Of a stretch of DNA of 21,379 nt, positions 14,304 through 21,379 are shown in pieces. Source of the stretch: CALIZF01 sp046292445 (GTDB taxonomy: Bacteria; Pseudomonadota; Alphaproteobacteria; Rhodobacterales; Rhodobacteraceae). The translations under genes and the position numbers were made by a program. Where the stretch lies: NCBI GenBank assembly GCA_046292445.1, contig JBKBQT010000037.1, forward strand, positions 1 to 21,379. Reading direction: 5' to 3'. The notes under the pieces were generated by a model. It saw only the letters and a program-made list of their open reading frames with translations. It made no database searches and was not told the origin of the DNA. Numbering within the stretch: the stretch's first letter is position 1; every line of letters starts with the position of its first letter.

Positions 14304-14339
14304 GCGCGTGCCGCCGCGCCGCGCCGGAATGTCGCGCCT

Positions 14340-15242
14340 CTAGCCGAACACCCGCACCGGATGCACCTCGCCGGCCTGGTAATGCCCGACCGCCACCACC
14401 CGCCCGCGGTGGCTCGCCCAGACCAGATCGCCCCAGGCCACCCCGTCGGCGATCGCCATGCCGGGGTTGCCCCGCCGCAGCCGCGCGGCGCCCTCGTCGG
14501 TCGCGCGCACCTCGGGCAAGCCGTCGAGCGCGTCCTCCATCGGGCGCAGCCAGGCGGCGAGGCCCGGATCGCCTGCCAGCCGGTCGAGCGTGTCAAGGTC
14601 GATCCCGTCGTCCGCATGGAACGGCCCCGACCATGCGCGCCGCAGCCAGGCAACATGCCCGAGGCAGCCGAGCGCCTGTCCCAGATCCCGCGCGATGCTG
14701 CGCACATAGCCGCCCTTGCCGCAGACCATCTCGAACTCGGCCGTATCGGCATCGGGCAGGGCGAGCAGCTCCAGCCGCTCGACCATCAGCGGCCGCGGCG
14801 CGAGGGCGAGAACCTCGCCCGCCCGCGCCAGGTCATAGGCCCGCGCCCCGGCGACCTTGACCGCCGACACCTGCGGCGGCACCTGTTCGATCATCCCCCG
14901 GAACGCGGGCAGCGCCGCCTCGATTGCCGCCGCATCGGGGCGCAGCGCCGATGTGGCGATCACCGCGCCCATCGCATCGTCGGTCGCCGTCGCCGCGCCC
15001 CAGCGCACGGCAAAACGGTAGCATTTCGCCGCATCCGTGACGTAAGGCACCGTCTTGGTCGCCTCGCCCAGCGCCACGGCCAGCACTCCGGTCGCCGCAG
15101 GGTCGAGCGTGCCGGCATGCCCGGCCTTCTGCGCATCGAAGGCCCGCTTGACGCGGGCCACCACCTCGGTCGAGCCGATCCCTGCGGGCTTGTCCACCAC
15201 GACCCAGCCCGTCACCGCCCGCCCCTTGCGCGCCCGTCCCAT
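14340..15242 (-). CDS. truB: tRNA pseudouridine(55) synthase TruB
   Basis: TruB makes pseudouridine 55 in the T-loop of tRNAs. The 300-residue product has GWVVVDKPAGIGST (12-25), the catalytic aspartate Asp47 in GHAGTLDPAATGVL (41-54), VPPQVSAVKVAGARAYDLAR (121-140) and GKGGYVRSIARDLG (175-188), followed by a C-terminal PUA-like part. The ATG at 15242 with AGGGGG about eight bases upstream gives the usual MGRxRKGR N-terminus; a GTG 27 bases downstream is a less likely start. It is the last gene of the rbfA operon, 31 bases after the glycosidase gene. Confidence 0.97.
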   Translation of the reverse strand: MGRARKGRAVTGWVVVDKPAGIGSTEVVARVKRAFDAQKAGHAGTLDPAATGVLAVALGEATKTVPYVTDAAKCYRFAVRWGAATATDDAMGAVIATSALRPDAAAIEAALPAFRGMIEQVPPQVSAVKVAGARAYDLARAGEVLALAPRPLMVERLELLALPDADTAEFEMVCGKGGYVRSIARDLGQALGCLGHVAWLRRAWSGPFHADDGIDLDTLDRLAGDPGLAAWLRPMEDALDGLPEVRATDEGAARLRRGNPGMAIADGVAWGDLVWASHRGRVVAVGHYQAGEVHPVRVFG

Positions 15243-15273
15243 CCCGCGATCCCCCTGCCTCAGGCCGCGCGGC

Positions 15274-16059
15274 CTAGTCGCCCTGCACGGGCGCGTCAAC
15301 CGCACCCGAACTGCCGGCGGGCACCACGAGCCCGACAATCGGCCCCATGGGCAGGCCGAAGTCGCGCCGCCCGATCCCCGGCGCATAGAGGCGCGAGATG
15401 TTGCCGTCGAGATACAGCGCATCGCGGACCCCGAGGCGATCGCGAAAGAGCCGCGCGAAGGCATCGAAGCTCACCCGCCCGTCCGAGATGACCAGATAGG
15501 CCCGCCTGCCGTCCGCGCTGACCCCCACACCGTTGCGCACGAAGCGCGAGGCCGAATCGGGGATGAACCGGGGATGCAGCGCGCCGTCGATCAACAGCAT
15601 CGGCCCCGATTGCGTGGCATGGCGGCAGGCGGGCGGGCGGGCGAGGTAGCGGCGCGTCTCGATCACCGCGAAGCCCTCGGGCAGGATGCAGAAGATGCCG
15701 TTGGGCAGCATCCCGAAATTGTCGCGGCTCGGGCCGGTGACCACCGGCGCGCGCGCCGTGCCGTCCTCGATGTAAAGGCCGACCGGGCTGCGGTCGGCGT
15801 GATACATCCCGCCGTTCATCGCCATCACGAGCCGACCACCCGAAGCCGCGACCGCGGCGGCAAGCCGGTCGAAGCTGCCGTAGGCGCGCCCGTCGGGGGC
15901 GGTCAGGAACAGCCGGAGATCGGCGCCGGCCTCGATGGTGCAGACGGTATAGCCCGCGCCGTAATGGACCGCTCTCGCGCAGGGCTCGGCCGCAAGGGGT
16001 CCGGCCCCCAGAATGGCCGCACAGAGCGTGGCCGCCCGCAGCCGGTCAGCGATATCCAT
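15274..16059 (-). CDS. Exported phosphodiester glycosidase family protein (DUF2233/NAGPA-like)
   Basis: The 261-residue product begins with a signal peptide (hydrophobic 8-24, probable cleavage after PLAA at 24), so it should act in the periplasm. The NAGPA-like domain shows MNGGMYHADRSPVGLYIEDG (81-100), TQSGPMLLIDGALHPRF (149-165), RNGVGVSADGRRAYLVIS (175-192) and ALYLDGNISRLYAP (214-227), all typical of the family. Four cysteines (27, 40, 124, 145) could form disulfides. The mammalian homologue removes GlcNAc from a phosphodiester; the bacterial substrate is unknown. The start overlaps the end of rbfA by 14 bases, indicating coupling, and truB follows 31 bases later. Confidence 0.88.
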   Translation of the reverse strand: MDIADRLRAATLCAAILGAGPLAAEPCARAVHYGAGYTVCTIEAGADLRLFLTAPDGRAYGSFDRLAAAVAASGGRLVMAMNGGMYHADRSPVGLYIEDGTARAPVVTGPSRDNFGMLPNGIFCILPEGFAVIETRRYLARPPACRHATQSGPMLLIDGALHPRFIPDSASRFVRNGVGVSADGRRAYLVISDGRVSFDAFARLFRDRLGVRDALYLDGNISRLYAPGIGRRDFGLPMGPIVGLVVPAGSSGAVDAPVQGD

Positions 16060-16522
16060 CGCGCCCGGCGGGATCGCCCGCGTCGTCGTCCGATCCACCC
16101 GGCGCCGCCGCGCCGTCCTCGTCGCCCGCCGCCGCCACGTCGCGGCGGACCACATCGCTCTGGAACAGCGCGCGGGCGGCGTCCATCCGGTCGAATGTCT
16201 CGTCGAGCGCGAAGCGCAGCTCGGGCGCGAACTTGAGCGTCAGGCCCTGCGCCACGATCCGCCGCAATTCGTGACGGTTGCGGCGCAGCGCGGCCAGCGC
16301 CGCCTCGCGGTCAGCGCCGCCGAGCGGCAGGACAAAGGCCGTGGCCACCCTGAGGTCGGGCGAGGTGCGCACCTCGCCCACCGTGATCGAGAAACGGTCG
16401 AGCTCGGGGTCGTGCACCGCACCGCGGGTCAGCGCCTCGGACAGGGCGCGGCGGATCGTCTCGCCGACGCGCAACTGGCGTTGCGACGGGCCGCCTGTGC
16501 CGGGAAAGCGGGATTGTGCCAT
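16046..16522 (-). CDS. rbfA: 30S ribosome-binding factor RbfA
   Basis: RbfA binds the 30S subunit and assists 16S rRNA 5'-end maturation, particularly in the cold. The 158-residue product contains the KH-like fold: RQLRVGETIRRALSEALTRG (15-34), the ITVGEVRTSPDLRVATAFV strand region (46-64) and LKFAPELRFALDETFDRMDAA (95-115). A disordered acidic, Gly-rich tail of about 30 residues follows (after about 128). The ATG at 16522 fits homologues; no strong ribosome-binding site is visible and an in-frame ATG four codons upstream is an alternative. It is divergent from dapB across 106 bases and overlaps the glycosidase gene at its 3' end. Confidence 0.95.
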   Translation of the reverse strand: MAQSRFPGTGGPSQRQLRVGETIRRALSEALTRGAVHDPELDRFSITVGEVRTSPDLRVATAFVLPLGGADREAALAALRRNRHELRRIVAQGLTLKFAPELRFALDETFDRMDAARALFQSDVVRRDVAAAGDEDGAAAPGGSDDDAGDPAGRDGYR

Positions 16523-16566
16523 GCGAGCGCACATAGGCGCTTTCGCGCGTCCGCGCAACGTGCGGC

Positions 16567-16596
16567 TTGGCGAGCGGTCCCTGCCCGCGCTATGGG
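16567..16596 (+). promoter_or_regulatory. Possible dapB promoter
   Basis: TTGGCG (16567-16572), an 18-base spacer and TATGGG (16591-16596) lie 32 bases upstream of the dapB ATG. The -35 has four matches to consensus and the -10 three. The arrangement resembles candidates before dapD and before the gene at 20822. Confidence 0.38.
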
Positions 16597-16628
16597 CGAC
16601 GGCATCGGGCAGAGGCGGGGCAGGGGCG

Positions 16629-17441
16629 ATGGACGACAACCGGCCGGGGATCGTGGTCACGGGTGCGTCGGGACGGATGGGGCGGATGGTCACGCGGGCA
16701 GTGGCGGATGACGCGCGGCTGCGGCTGGTTGCCTGTCTCGAGCGGCCGGGGCACCCTTGGGTCGGGCGCGACGCCGGCGATGCGGCGGGCGAGGCGCCGG
16801 TCGGGGTGACGGTGACCGACGATCCGCTGCCGGCCTTCGCCGCCGCGCGGGCGGTGATCGATTTCACGTCGCCGGCCGCCAGCCTCGACTTCGCCGATCT
16901 CGCCGCGCAGGCGCGCCTGTGCCATGTCATCGGGACCACGGGGTTCGAGCCCGCGGAGCTGCCGCGCCTCGCCGCCGCCGCGCGGCATGCGGCGATCGTG
17001 CGATCGGGGAACATGAGCCTCGGGGTCAACCTGCTCACCGGCCTCGTGCGCCGGGTGGCGGCGGTGCTGGGCGAGGGCTGGGACATCGAGATCGTCGAGG
17101 TGCACCACCGCGCCAAGGTCGATGCGCCCTCGGGCACTGCGCTGATGCTCGGGCAGGCGGCGGCCGAGGGGCGTGGGGTGGCGCTCGACGCTGTGGCGGC
17201 CCGCGCGCGCGACGGGATCACGGGCCCACGGCCCACGGGCGCGATCGGCTTTGCCAGCATCCGGGGCGGCGACATCGTGGGCGAGCATGACGCGATCTTT
17301 GCCGGTGCGGGCGAGCGGATCGTGCTGCGCCACATCGCCACCGACCGGGCGATCTTTGCCCGCGGGGCGATCGCGGCGGCCGTCTGGGGCATGGCGGCGA
17401 AGCCGGGCCAATACACGATGGTCGATGTCCTCGGGCTCTGA
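16629..17441 (+). CDS. dapB: 4-hydroxy-tetrahydrodipicolinate reductase
   Basis: DapB reduces 4-hydroxy-tetrahydrodipicolinate to tetrahydrodipicolinate with NAD(P)H in lysine and diaminopimelate synthesis. The 270-residue product has the nucleotide-binding GASGRMG (12-18), GTTGF (102-106) and the family signature EVHHRAKVDAPSGTA at 157-171, including His159/His160, Lys163 and Gly169-Thr170. The ATG at 16629 follows AGGGGC and gives the normal N-terminus; the frame is open further upstream without homology. It is divergent from rbfA and ends 15 bases from the convergent DUF2798 gene. DapD, the next step, is encoded about 1.3 kb downstream on the same strand. Confidence 0.97.
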   Translation: MDDNRPGIVVTGASGRMGRMVTRAVADDARLRLVACLERPGHPWVGRDAGDAAGEAPVGVTVTDDPLPAFAAARAVIDFTSPAASLDFADLAAQARLCHVIGTTGFEPAELPRLAAAARHAAIVRSGNMSLGVNLLTGLVRRVAAVLGEGWDIEIVEVHHRAKVDAPSGTALMLGQAAAEGRGVALDAVAARARDGITGPRPTGAIGFASIRGGDIVGEHDAIFAGAGERIVLRHIATDRAIFARGAIAAAVWGMAAKPGQYTMVDVLGL

Positions 17442-17456
17442 CCCGCGCCGGCCCGC

Positions 17457-17678
17457 TCAGCGCGTGAGCGCGCCGACGATGCGCCGTGCGAGCGGCGCGA
17501 TCAGCAGCACAGCCGGAAAAGCCACCGCCCAGGACGGCGCCCAGGCGCCCATCCACAGCGCGAAGAACCCCGGCGGCAGGCCCACGGCGCGGACCGTCGC
17601 GATGCCCGACACGATGCAGGACATCAGGCCCGACAGGATCAGGCCGAACAGGATCGGGGCAAAGCGGGCGGGGATCAT
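17457..17678 (-). CDS. DUF2798 small membrane protein
   Basis: The 73-residue product starts MIPARFAPILFGLILSG and has two predicted membrane helices (about 7-29 and 40-65), separated by a short loop, ending in APLARRIVGALTR. This is the DUF2798 pattern, a small inner-membrane family of unknown function. The start at 17678 is chosen because GGAG lies seven bases upstream; a longer frame from 17756 would add a Pro/Arg-rich stretch without family support. It ends convergently with dapB. It may share transcripts with the LOG-family gene 102 bases upstream. Confidence 0.8.
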   Translation of the reverse strand: MIPARFAPILFGLILSGLMSCIVSGIATVRAVGLPPGFFALWMGAWAPSWAVAFPAVLLIAPLARRIVGALTR

Positions 17679-17780
17679 CGGGCACTCCGGTCGGGGCGGT
17701 GGCACCATGCCCCGGCGCAAGGGCGCCGCCAAGGCGACCGATTGCCCGGCCGCCATGCGCCGAACGCAAGGCGCGGCGTG

Positions 17781-18599
17781 TCAGCAGCCCGCGTCGGGCC
17801 ACCCGTCGATCGCCGCCATCGCCTCGTCCGCTGTCTCGACGAAGCGGAAGATGTCGAGATCGCTGCGCGCGATGGTGCCGGCCTCGGCCAGCGCGTCCCA
17901 GTTGACCACGCGGGTCCAGAAATCGCGGCCGAAAAGGACGAAGGGGATGCGCTTCATCCGGCCGGACTGAATCAGCGTCAGCGTCTCGAACAATTCGTCC
18001 ATCGTGCCGAACCCGCCGGGAAAGACGGCGATGGCCCGCGCGCGCATCAGGAAATGCATCTTGCGGATGGCGAAATAGTGGAAGTTGAAGCAGAGGTCGG
18101 GGGTGACATAGCCGTTCGGCGCCTGTTCGTGCGGCAACACGATGCTCAGCCCGATGGACTGCCCGCCGGCCTCGTGCGCGCCGCGGTTGCCGGCCTCCAT
18201 CACGCCGGGCCCGCCACCGGTGCAGATCACCCAGTCGCGCCCGTAGGCCGCCATGCTGCGCTCGGTCATGGCAAAGGCGAACCGGCGCGCCTCGTCGTAA
18301 TGGGGTGCGAGCGCATCGGTCGGCCCGCCCCGCGGATTGTCCGGCGCGGGGATGCGGGCGCCGCCGAACATCACGACGGTCGAGGCGATGCCGCGCTCGT
18401 CCATCACCAGTTGCGGCTTGAGCAGTTCGAGCTGGAGCCGCACGGGCCGGAGCTCCTCGCGCGTCAGGAAATCGTCGTCGGTGAAGGCAAGCCGATAGGC
18501 CGGGGCGCGGGTCTGGGGCGTGTCGGGGGTGCGGGCGGCTGCCTTTCGGTCCTCGGCGCTGTCGCGGAAGGGATGGCTTCGGGGATCGGCGGGGGTCAT
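17781..18599 (-). CDS. LOG family protein (TIGR00730-type Rossmann fold)
   Basis: The 272-residue product has GGGPGVMEAGNRGA at 128-141 and PGGFGTMDELFE at 194-205, the two nucleotide-binding motifs of the LOG/'lysine decarboxylase-like' fold. The TVVMFGGARIP beta strand (74-84) fits the Rossmann core. Characterised members are nucleoside 5'-monophosphate phosphoribohydrolases, including cytokinin-activating LOG; true lysine decarboxylase activity is not expected. An extra N-terminal stretch of about 70 residues marks the longer bacterial subgroup. The ATG at 18599 has AGGA upstream; the frame is open upstream but matches nothing. It is divergent from dapD across 158 bases. Confidence 0.9.
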   Translation of the reverse strand: MTPADPRSHPFRDSAEDRKAAARTPDTPQTRAPAYRLAFTDDDFLTREELRPVRLQLELLKPQLVMDERGIASTVVMFGGARIPAPDNPRGGPTDALAPHYDEARRFAFAMTERSMAAYGRDWVICTGGGPGVMEAGNRGAHEAGGQSIGLSIVLPHEQAPNGYVTPDLCFNFHYFAIRKMHFLMRARAIAVFPGGFGTMDELFETLTLIQSGRMKRIPFVLFGRDFWTRVVNWDALAEAGTIARSDLDIFRFVETADEAMAAIDGWPDAGC

Positions 18600-18698
18600 G
18601 GCAATCCTGCGCGGCTTGTGTCTGTCACGGATAACCGGTCGCGCCGGCTTTGGCCACGCCTGCGGTCCCGCGCGAAGCACCGGGCCGCGCCGCCCGCG

Positions 18699-18728
18699 TT
18701 GCGCCCGGCGCCGCGCGCATGCTAGACC
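18699..18728 (+). promoter_or_regulatory. Possible dapD promoter
   Basis: TTGCGC (18699-18704), an 18-base spacer and TAGACC (18723-18728) lie upstream of dapD. TGC directly before the -10 hexamer could act as an extended -10. The predicted start is about 20 bases ahead of the translation start. Confidence 0.33.
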
Positions 18729-18757
18729 GGCGCGCCCACACAAACCGGAGCCCGCCC

Positions 18758-19582
18758 ATGGACCATGCCGCACTGGAAGCCGCCATCGAGGATGCCTGGG
18801 ACGCGCGCGACACGATCACGCCGGCCACGCGCGGCCCGATGCGCGAGGCGGTCGAGGCGACGCTGGATGCGCTCGACACCGGCCGGCTTCGGGTGGCGGA
18901 AAAACGGGGCGCCGATTGGCATGTGAACCAGTGGGCGAAAAAGGCCGTCCTGCTCGGGTTTCGCCTTGCCGACATGGAACCGCATGCCGGCGGCCCGCAG
19001 GGCGGCAGCTGGTGGGACAAGGTGGACAGCAAGTTCAAGGGCTGGCGCGAGGGCGACTGGCAAGCGGCCGGTTTCCGTGCCGTGCCCAACTGCGTCGTGC
19101 GGCGCAGCGCCTATATCGCGCGCGGCGTCGTGCTGATGCCGTCCTTCGTCAATCTCGGCGCCTATGTGGACACGGGCACGATGGTCGATACCTGGGCCAC
19201 GGTCGGGTCCTGCGCGCAGATCGGCAAGAACGTGCATCTGTCGGGCGGGGTCGGCATCGGCGGGGTGCTCGAACCCATGCAGGCGGGCCCCACGATCATC
19301 GAGGACAACTGCTTCATCGGGGCGCGGTCCGAGGTGGTCGAGGGCTGCATCGTGCGCGAGGGTTCGGTGCTGGGGATGGGCGTGTTCATCGGGAAATCGA
19401 CCCGGATCGTGGACCGGGAAACCGGCGCGGTGATGTATGGCGAGGTGCCCGCCGGTTCGGTCGTTGTCGCGGGGTCGATGCCGTCCAGGAACGGGGTGAG
19501 CCTCTACTGCGCCGTGATCGTCAAGCGGGTGGATGCGCAGACCCGGGCCAAGACGAGCATCAACGAACTCCTGCGCGACTGA
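18758..19582 (+). CDS. dapD: 2,3,4,5-tetrahydropyridine-2,6-dicarboxylate N-succinyltransferase
   Basis: DapD succinylates tetrahydrodipicolinate using succinyl-CoA, committing it to the succinylase branch of diaminopimelate synthesis. The 274 residues equal the E. coli enzyme. The N-terminal helical part (1 to about 100) includes WHVNQWAKKAVLLGFR. The left-handed beta-helix of hexapeptide repeats (about 110-230) includes VVLMPSFVNLGAYVD, TWATVGSCAQIGKNVHLSGG and IGARSEVVEGCIVREGSVLG. GGAG lies seven bases before the ATG. It stops five bases from the convergent hydrolase gene. No dapE is visible in the window. Confidence 0.98.
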   Translation: MDHAALEAAIEDAWDARDTITPATRGPMREAVEATLDALDTGRLRVAEKRGADWHVNQWAKKAVLLGFRLADMEPHAGGPQGGSWWDKVDSKFKGWREGDWQAAGFRAVPNCVVRRSAYIARGVVLMPSFVNLGAYVDTGTMVDTWATVGSCAQIGKNVHLSGGVGIGGVLEPMQAGPTIIEDNCFIGARSEVVEGCIVREGSVLGMGVFIGKSTRIVDRETGAVMYGEVPAGSVVVAGSMPSRNGVSLYCAVIVKRVDAQTRAKTSINELLRD

Positions 19583-19587
19583 AGGCC

Positions 19588-20730
19588 CTAGTCGCCGGAC
19601 CCGCGCGTCTCGAGCCCGAGGCCGGCCGTCGTGCCGGGGGCAAAGCCGGGCCGGTCCGCGTCCGGTTCGGCCGGGGCGAGCCAGTCCGCACCCGCATCGC
19701 CGCGCAGGTGGCGGTCGAGAAAGGCGGCGGCGTAATGCTGGGCGATGTTGTTCATGCGCAGCGTGTCCCAGACCGGATCGGCGTAATGGGCATGCGGCGC
19801 AAAGCCGAGCCGGTCGTCATGGGCCCAGCCCTCGGCCGGGGCCGGGAAGGGGGCCGCGGCGTTGTGCCCGGCGTTGACGAAGGTCAGAAGGTGCCGCGCC
19901 GTCCCCCTGGCCGCTGCCCAGAACGCCCGCATCGCCGCATGGCCGGTAACCGCATCGCGGCTCCCCGCCATGATGAACGCCGGCACCCGCAACCCCGCCG
20001 GATCAAGGCCCGTCCCCTGTCCGGTCCATGGCCCGATCGCGATGATGCAGGCGAGGCGCGGATCCATCAGCGCGGCATGCGCGGCGCTGCCCGCAAGGTG
20101 CTCGGCCCACAGGCCCTGCGGCGGCGCGCCGGGCAGCGAGAGCGCCGCCTCGGTCACCCCCGCCCCGCCGAACACCAGCGCGCCATATCCGCCCATCGAA
20201 TAGCCGATCACCGCCGCCCGCGCCGCATCCACCCGCGGATCGCCGGCCAGCGCCGCGAGCGCAAAGGCCTGGTCGCGCGGGCGGTGATAGAGCGTCGCGC
20301 CAAAGGCCGCCTGGTCGGCATAGGTGGATTGCGGATGGTCGAGCGATGCGACGGCATAGCCGCGGGTCGCCAGATGCTCGCCGAAATGCGCCAGAAGCAT
20401 GCGGTTGCCCGGATAGCCGTGCGACAGGATCACCAGCGGGTGCCGCCCCGGTGCCGCGGCGGCATCACGGGTGGCGCGGCCGTGCAGGGTGATCGGCGTC
20501 CTGCCGTCGCGCAGCAGCGTTGCATAGGTGCCGCCGGGGCCGGGGGCGGCGGCGGGATACCACAGCTCGACCGTCAGGATGCGCTGCCCCCGGACGATCC
20601 GGCTTCCCGAGGCCGGGATGTCGATCTGATCGGGGTTCACGAGGGTCAGCGTTGTCACCCCGGCAGGATGCGGGCCGGGCCAGGCGAGGGCCGGGGCGTC
20701 GGGGCGGGTGCGGTCGATGCGGTTGGTCAT
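19588..20730 (-). CDS. Alpha/beta hydrolase (dienelactone hydrolase / PAF-acetylhydrolase-like)
   Basis: The 380-residue product has the alpha/beta hydrolase signature: LVILSHGYPGNRMLL (99-113, oxyanion region), nucleophile Ser178 in GYSMGGYGA, a probable acid Asp259 in MAGSRDAVT, and His289 in NAGHN. The ELWYPAAAPGPGG segment near 55-67 resembles dienelactone-hydrolase-like and platelet-activating-factor acetylhydrolase-like bacterial proteins. No clear signal peptide is seen, so it is probably cytoplasmic. The substrate is unknown. The ATG at 20730 follows an AAGGG site; an earlier ATG ten codons upstream is possible. It ends five bases from the dapD stop and is divergent from the gene at 20822. 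Confidence 0.85.
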   Translation of the reverse strand: MTNRIDRTRPDAPALAWPGPHPAGVTTLTLVNPDQIDIPASGSRIVRGQRILTVELWYPAAAPGPGGTYATLLRDGRTPITLHGRATRDAAAAPGRHPLVILSHGYPGNRMLLAHFGEHLATRGYAVASLDHPQSTYADQAAFGATLYHRPRDQAFALAALAGDPRVDAARAAVIGYSMGGYGALVFGGAGVTEAALSLPGAPPQGLWAEHLAGSAAHAALMDPRLACIIAIGPWTGQGTGLDPAGLRVPAFIMAGSRDAVTGHAAMRAFWAAARGTARHLLTFVNAGHNAAAPFPAPAEGWAHDDRLGFAPHAHYADPVWDTLRMNNIAQHYAAAFLDRHLRGDAGADWLAPAEPDADRPGFAPGTTAGLGLETRGSGD

Positions 20731-20770
20731 GGCCCTTGGTCCCCCGCCGCGCCCGGCCATGCAAGAACGA

Positions 20771-20799
20771 TTGCGGGCGCGGGGCGGGATTGCTAGGGG
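20771..20799 (+). promoter_or_regulatory. Possible promoter of the 111-residue protein gene
   Basis: TTGCGG (20771-20776), a 17-base spacer and TAGGGG (20794-20799) precede the gene; the -10 is weak. It is reported because of its position and its likeness to the dapB and dapD candidates. Confidence 0.28.
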
Positions 20800-20821
20800 G
20801 CGGCAGGGTCAGGAGGGCGCG

Positions 20822-21157
20822 ATGGACGGCGAGGCAAAGAGGCCCAAGCGGACGCAGCAGGTCTATACCCTGCTGGTCGAGGTCGGGCGCAAGGCGGGCG
20901 ACGGCCTGCCGGAGCGGTCCAGCGGCGCCGGCATCCTGTGCTATGCGGCCGGCGTGGACGAGCCCGAGGCGGTGCGCGAGACGGTGGCGCTGCTGAACAC
21001 CGCCGAGATGGCCGTGCTCGAGGTGACCGGCCATGGCAGCCGGGCCGAGCGCGAGGCGGCGGGCGAGGCGATCGATCCGGCCGAGGCGGCGCTGATGGAC
21101 CGGGCGCTGACCGAGAATGCGGTGATCGTGGCGGATGTCACGCCGTTCTTCGACTGA
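20822..21157 (+). CDS. Conserved-looking hypothetical protein, 111 residues
   Basis: AGGAGGGCGCG directly before the ATG is the strongest ribosome-binding site in the window and fixes the start. The product has a charged N-terminus (MDGEAKRPKRTQQ), then YTLLVEVGRKAGDGLPE, GAGILCYAAGVDEPEAVRET, a VTGHGSRAEREA segment, and it ends MDRALTENAVIVADVTPFFD. The pattern suggests a small cytoplasmic alpha/beta protein with a single Cys in ILCYAAG. No signal peptide or membrane helix is seen. I do not recognise a named family; from memory similar proteins occur in Rhodobacterales. It stands alone, divergent from the hydrolase. Confidence 0.82.
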   Translation: MDGEAKRPKRTQQVYTLLVEVGRKAGDGLPERSSGAGILCYAAGVDEPEAVRETVALLNTAEMAVLEVTGHGSRAEREAAGEAIDPAEAALMDRALTENAVIVADVTPFFD

Positions 21158-21168
21158 ATGATGGCGCC

Positions 21169-21185
21169 CCGCCGCGGCCCGGCGG
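21169..21185. terminator. Weak hairpin between convergent genes
   Basis: CCGCCG (21169-21174) and CGGCGG (21180-21185) form a six-pair stem with a five-base loop, 11 bases after the stop of the 111-residue gene and next to the stop of the minus-strand gene. No T-run follows on either strand, so it is at best a weak terminator. Confidence 0.3.
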
Positions 21186-21379
21186 CTATTGCGTCACGGC
21201 CCGGTGGCGATAGCGCCAGATGATCGCGGCGGCCTCGGCCGGGGTGGCGAGCGGGATCGGCACAGCCGGTCCGGCCATGGCCTTGGTGGCGCAGGACAGC
21301 GCCATGCCGTCCGCGAGGATGAGCGCCGGCGCATCGAGTTCGAGCGCAAGCATCGGCACGGCCCCATCCCCCTCGACGG
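21186..21379 (-). CDS. Unidentified protein, 3' part only
   Basis: A minus-strand frame is open from the window edge to a TAG at 21186-21188, giving 63 C-terminal residues. They include LALELDAPALILADGMAL, then CATKAMAGPAVPIPLATPAEAAAIIWRYRH, and end in RAVTQ. Composition is like the other genes here, and convergent placement against the gene at 20822 is consistent with a real gene. Too little is visible to name a family; the start lies outside the window. Confidence 0.55.
   Translation of the reverse strand, partial: VEGDGAVPMLALELDAPALILADGMALSCATKAMAGPAVPIPLATPAEAAAIIWRYRHRAVTQ

Noticed and set aside
17679..17756. Longer start for the DUF2798 protein
   Set aside because: The added residues are Pro/Arg-rich and outside the family, while GGAG seven bases before the ATG at 17678 marks the better start.
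20938..21213. A 91-codon plus-strand frame overlapping the 111-residue gene
   Set aside because: It is Arg/Gly-rich, lacks a ribosome-binding site and overlaps a frame with a strong start signal.

Overview
This is a GC-rich, tightly packed chromosomal window from an alphaproteobacterium, most likely a member of the Rhodobacterales (Rhodobacteraceae/Paracoccaceae type). That placement rests on the rimP-nusA-ylxR-infB cluster with its leader attenuator, the YlxR protein fused to an L7Ae-like domain, rbfA beside dapB, RTX and LOG-family proteins, and a short AT-rich intergenic motif that I remember from Rhodobacterales genomes. Nearly all of it is core chromosome. I see no phage, insertion sequence, CRISPR array, tRNA or rRNA. 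No obvious new multi-gene system stands out; the second-look items are single-gene or regulatory.

Layout. 1-615 is the 3' end of a Tm-1-like/UPF0261 gene. A promoter and a leader with mutually exclusive hairpins (621-725) precede the plus-strand translation operon rimP-nusA-ylxR-infB (765-6219). Facing it on the minus strand are a 45-residue hypothetical protein (6277-6414), pnp (6594-8738) and rpsO (9019-9288). Next come a plus-strand RTX calcium-binding protein (9556-10587), a minus-strand pair made of a DUF1643 protein and a fluoroacetate-dehalogenase-like alpha/beta hydrolase (10584-11970), and the plus-strand kbl-tdh threonine-degradation operon (12013-14225). The minus-strand operon rbfA - exported phosphodiester glycosidase - truB follows (14340-16522). 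Lysine and cell-wall genes dapB (16629-17441) and dapD (18758-19582) flank a DUF2798 membrane protein and a LOG-family protein on the minus strand. The window ends with a second alpha/beta hydrolase (19588-20730, minus), an unrecognised 111-residue protein (20822-21157, plus) and the 3' end of an unidentified minus-strand gene.

How the genes fit together. The translation and RNA-metabolism genes are the pieces of one classical bacterial cluster (rimP-nusA-ylxR-infB-rbfA-truB-rpsO-pnp). Here the second half lies on the opposite strand, still in the order rbfA, truB, rpsO, pnp, with other genes inserted. Together they cover 30S maturation (RimP, RbfA), transcription elongation and termination (NusA), initiation (IF2), tRNA pseudouridylation (TruB), small-subunit protein S15 and RNA decay (PNPase). 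Kbl and Tdh convert threonine to glycine plus acetyl-CoA. DapB and DapD are two steps of the succinylase route to meso-diaminopimelate and lysine. Several convergent gene pairs are separated by 0-15 bases or overlap at their stop codons.
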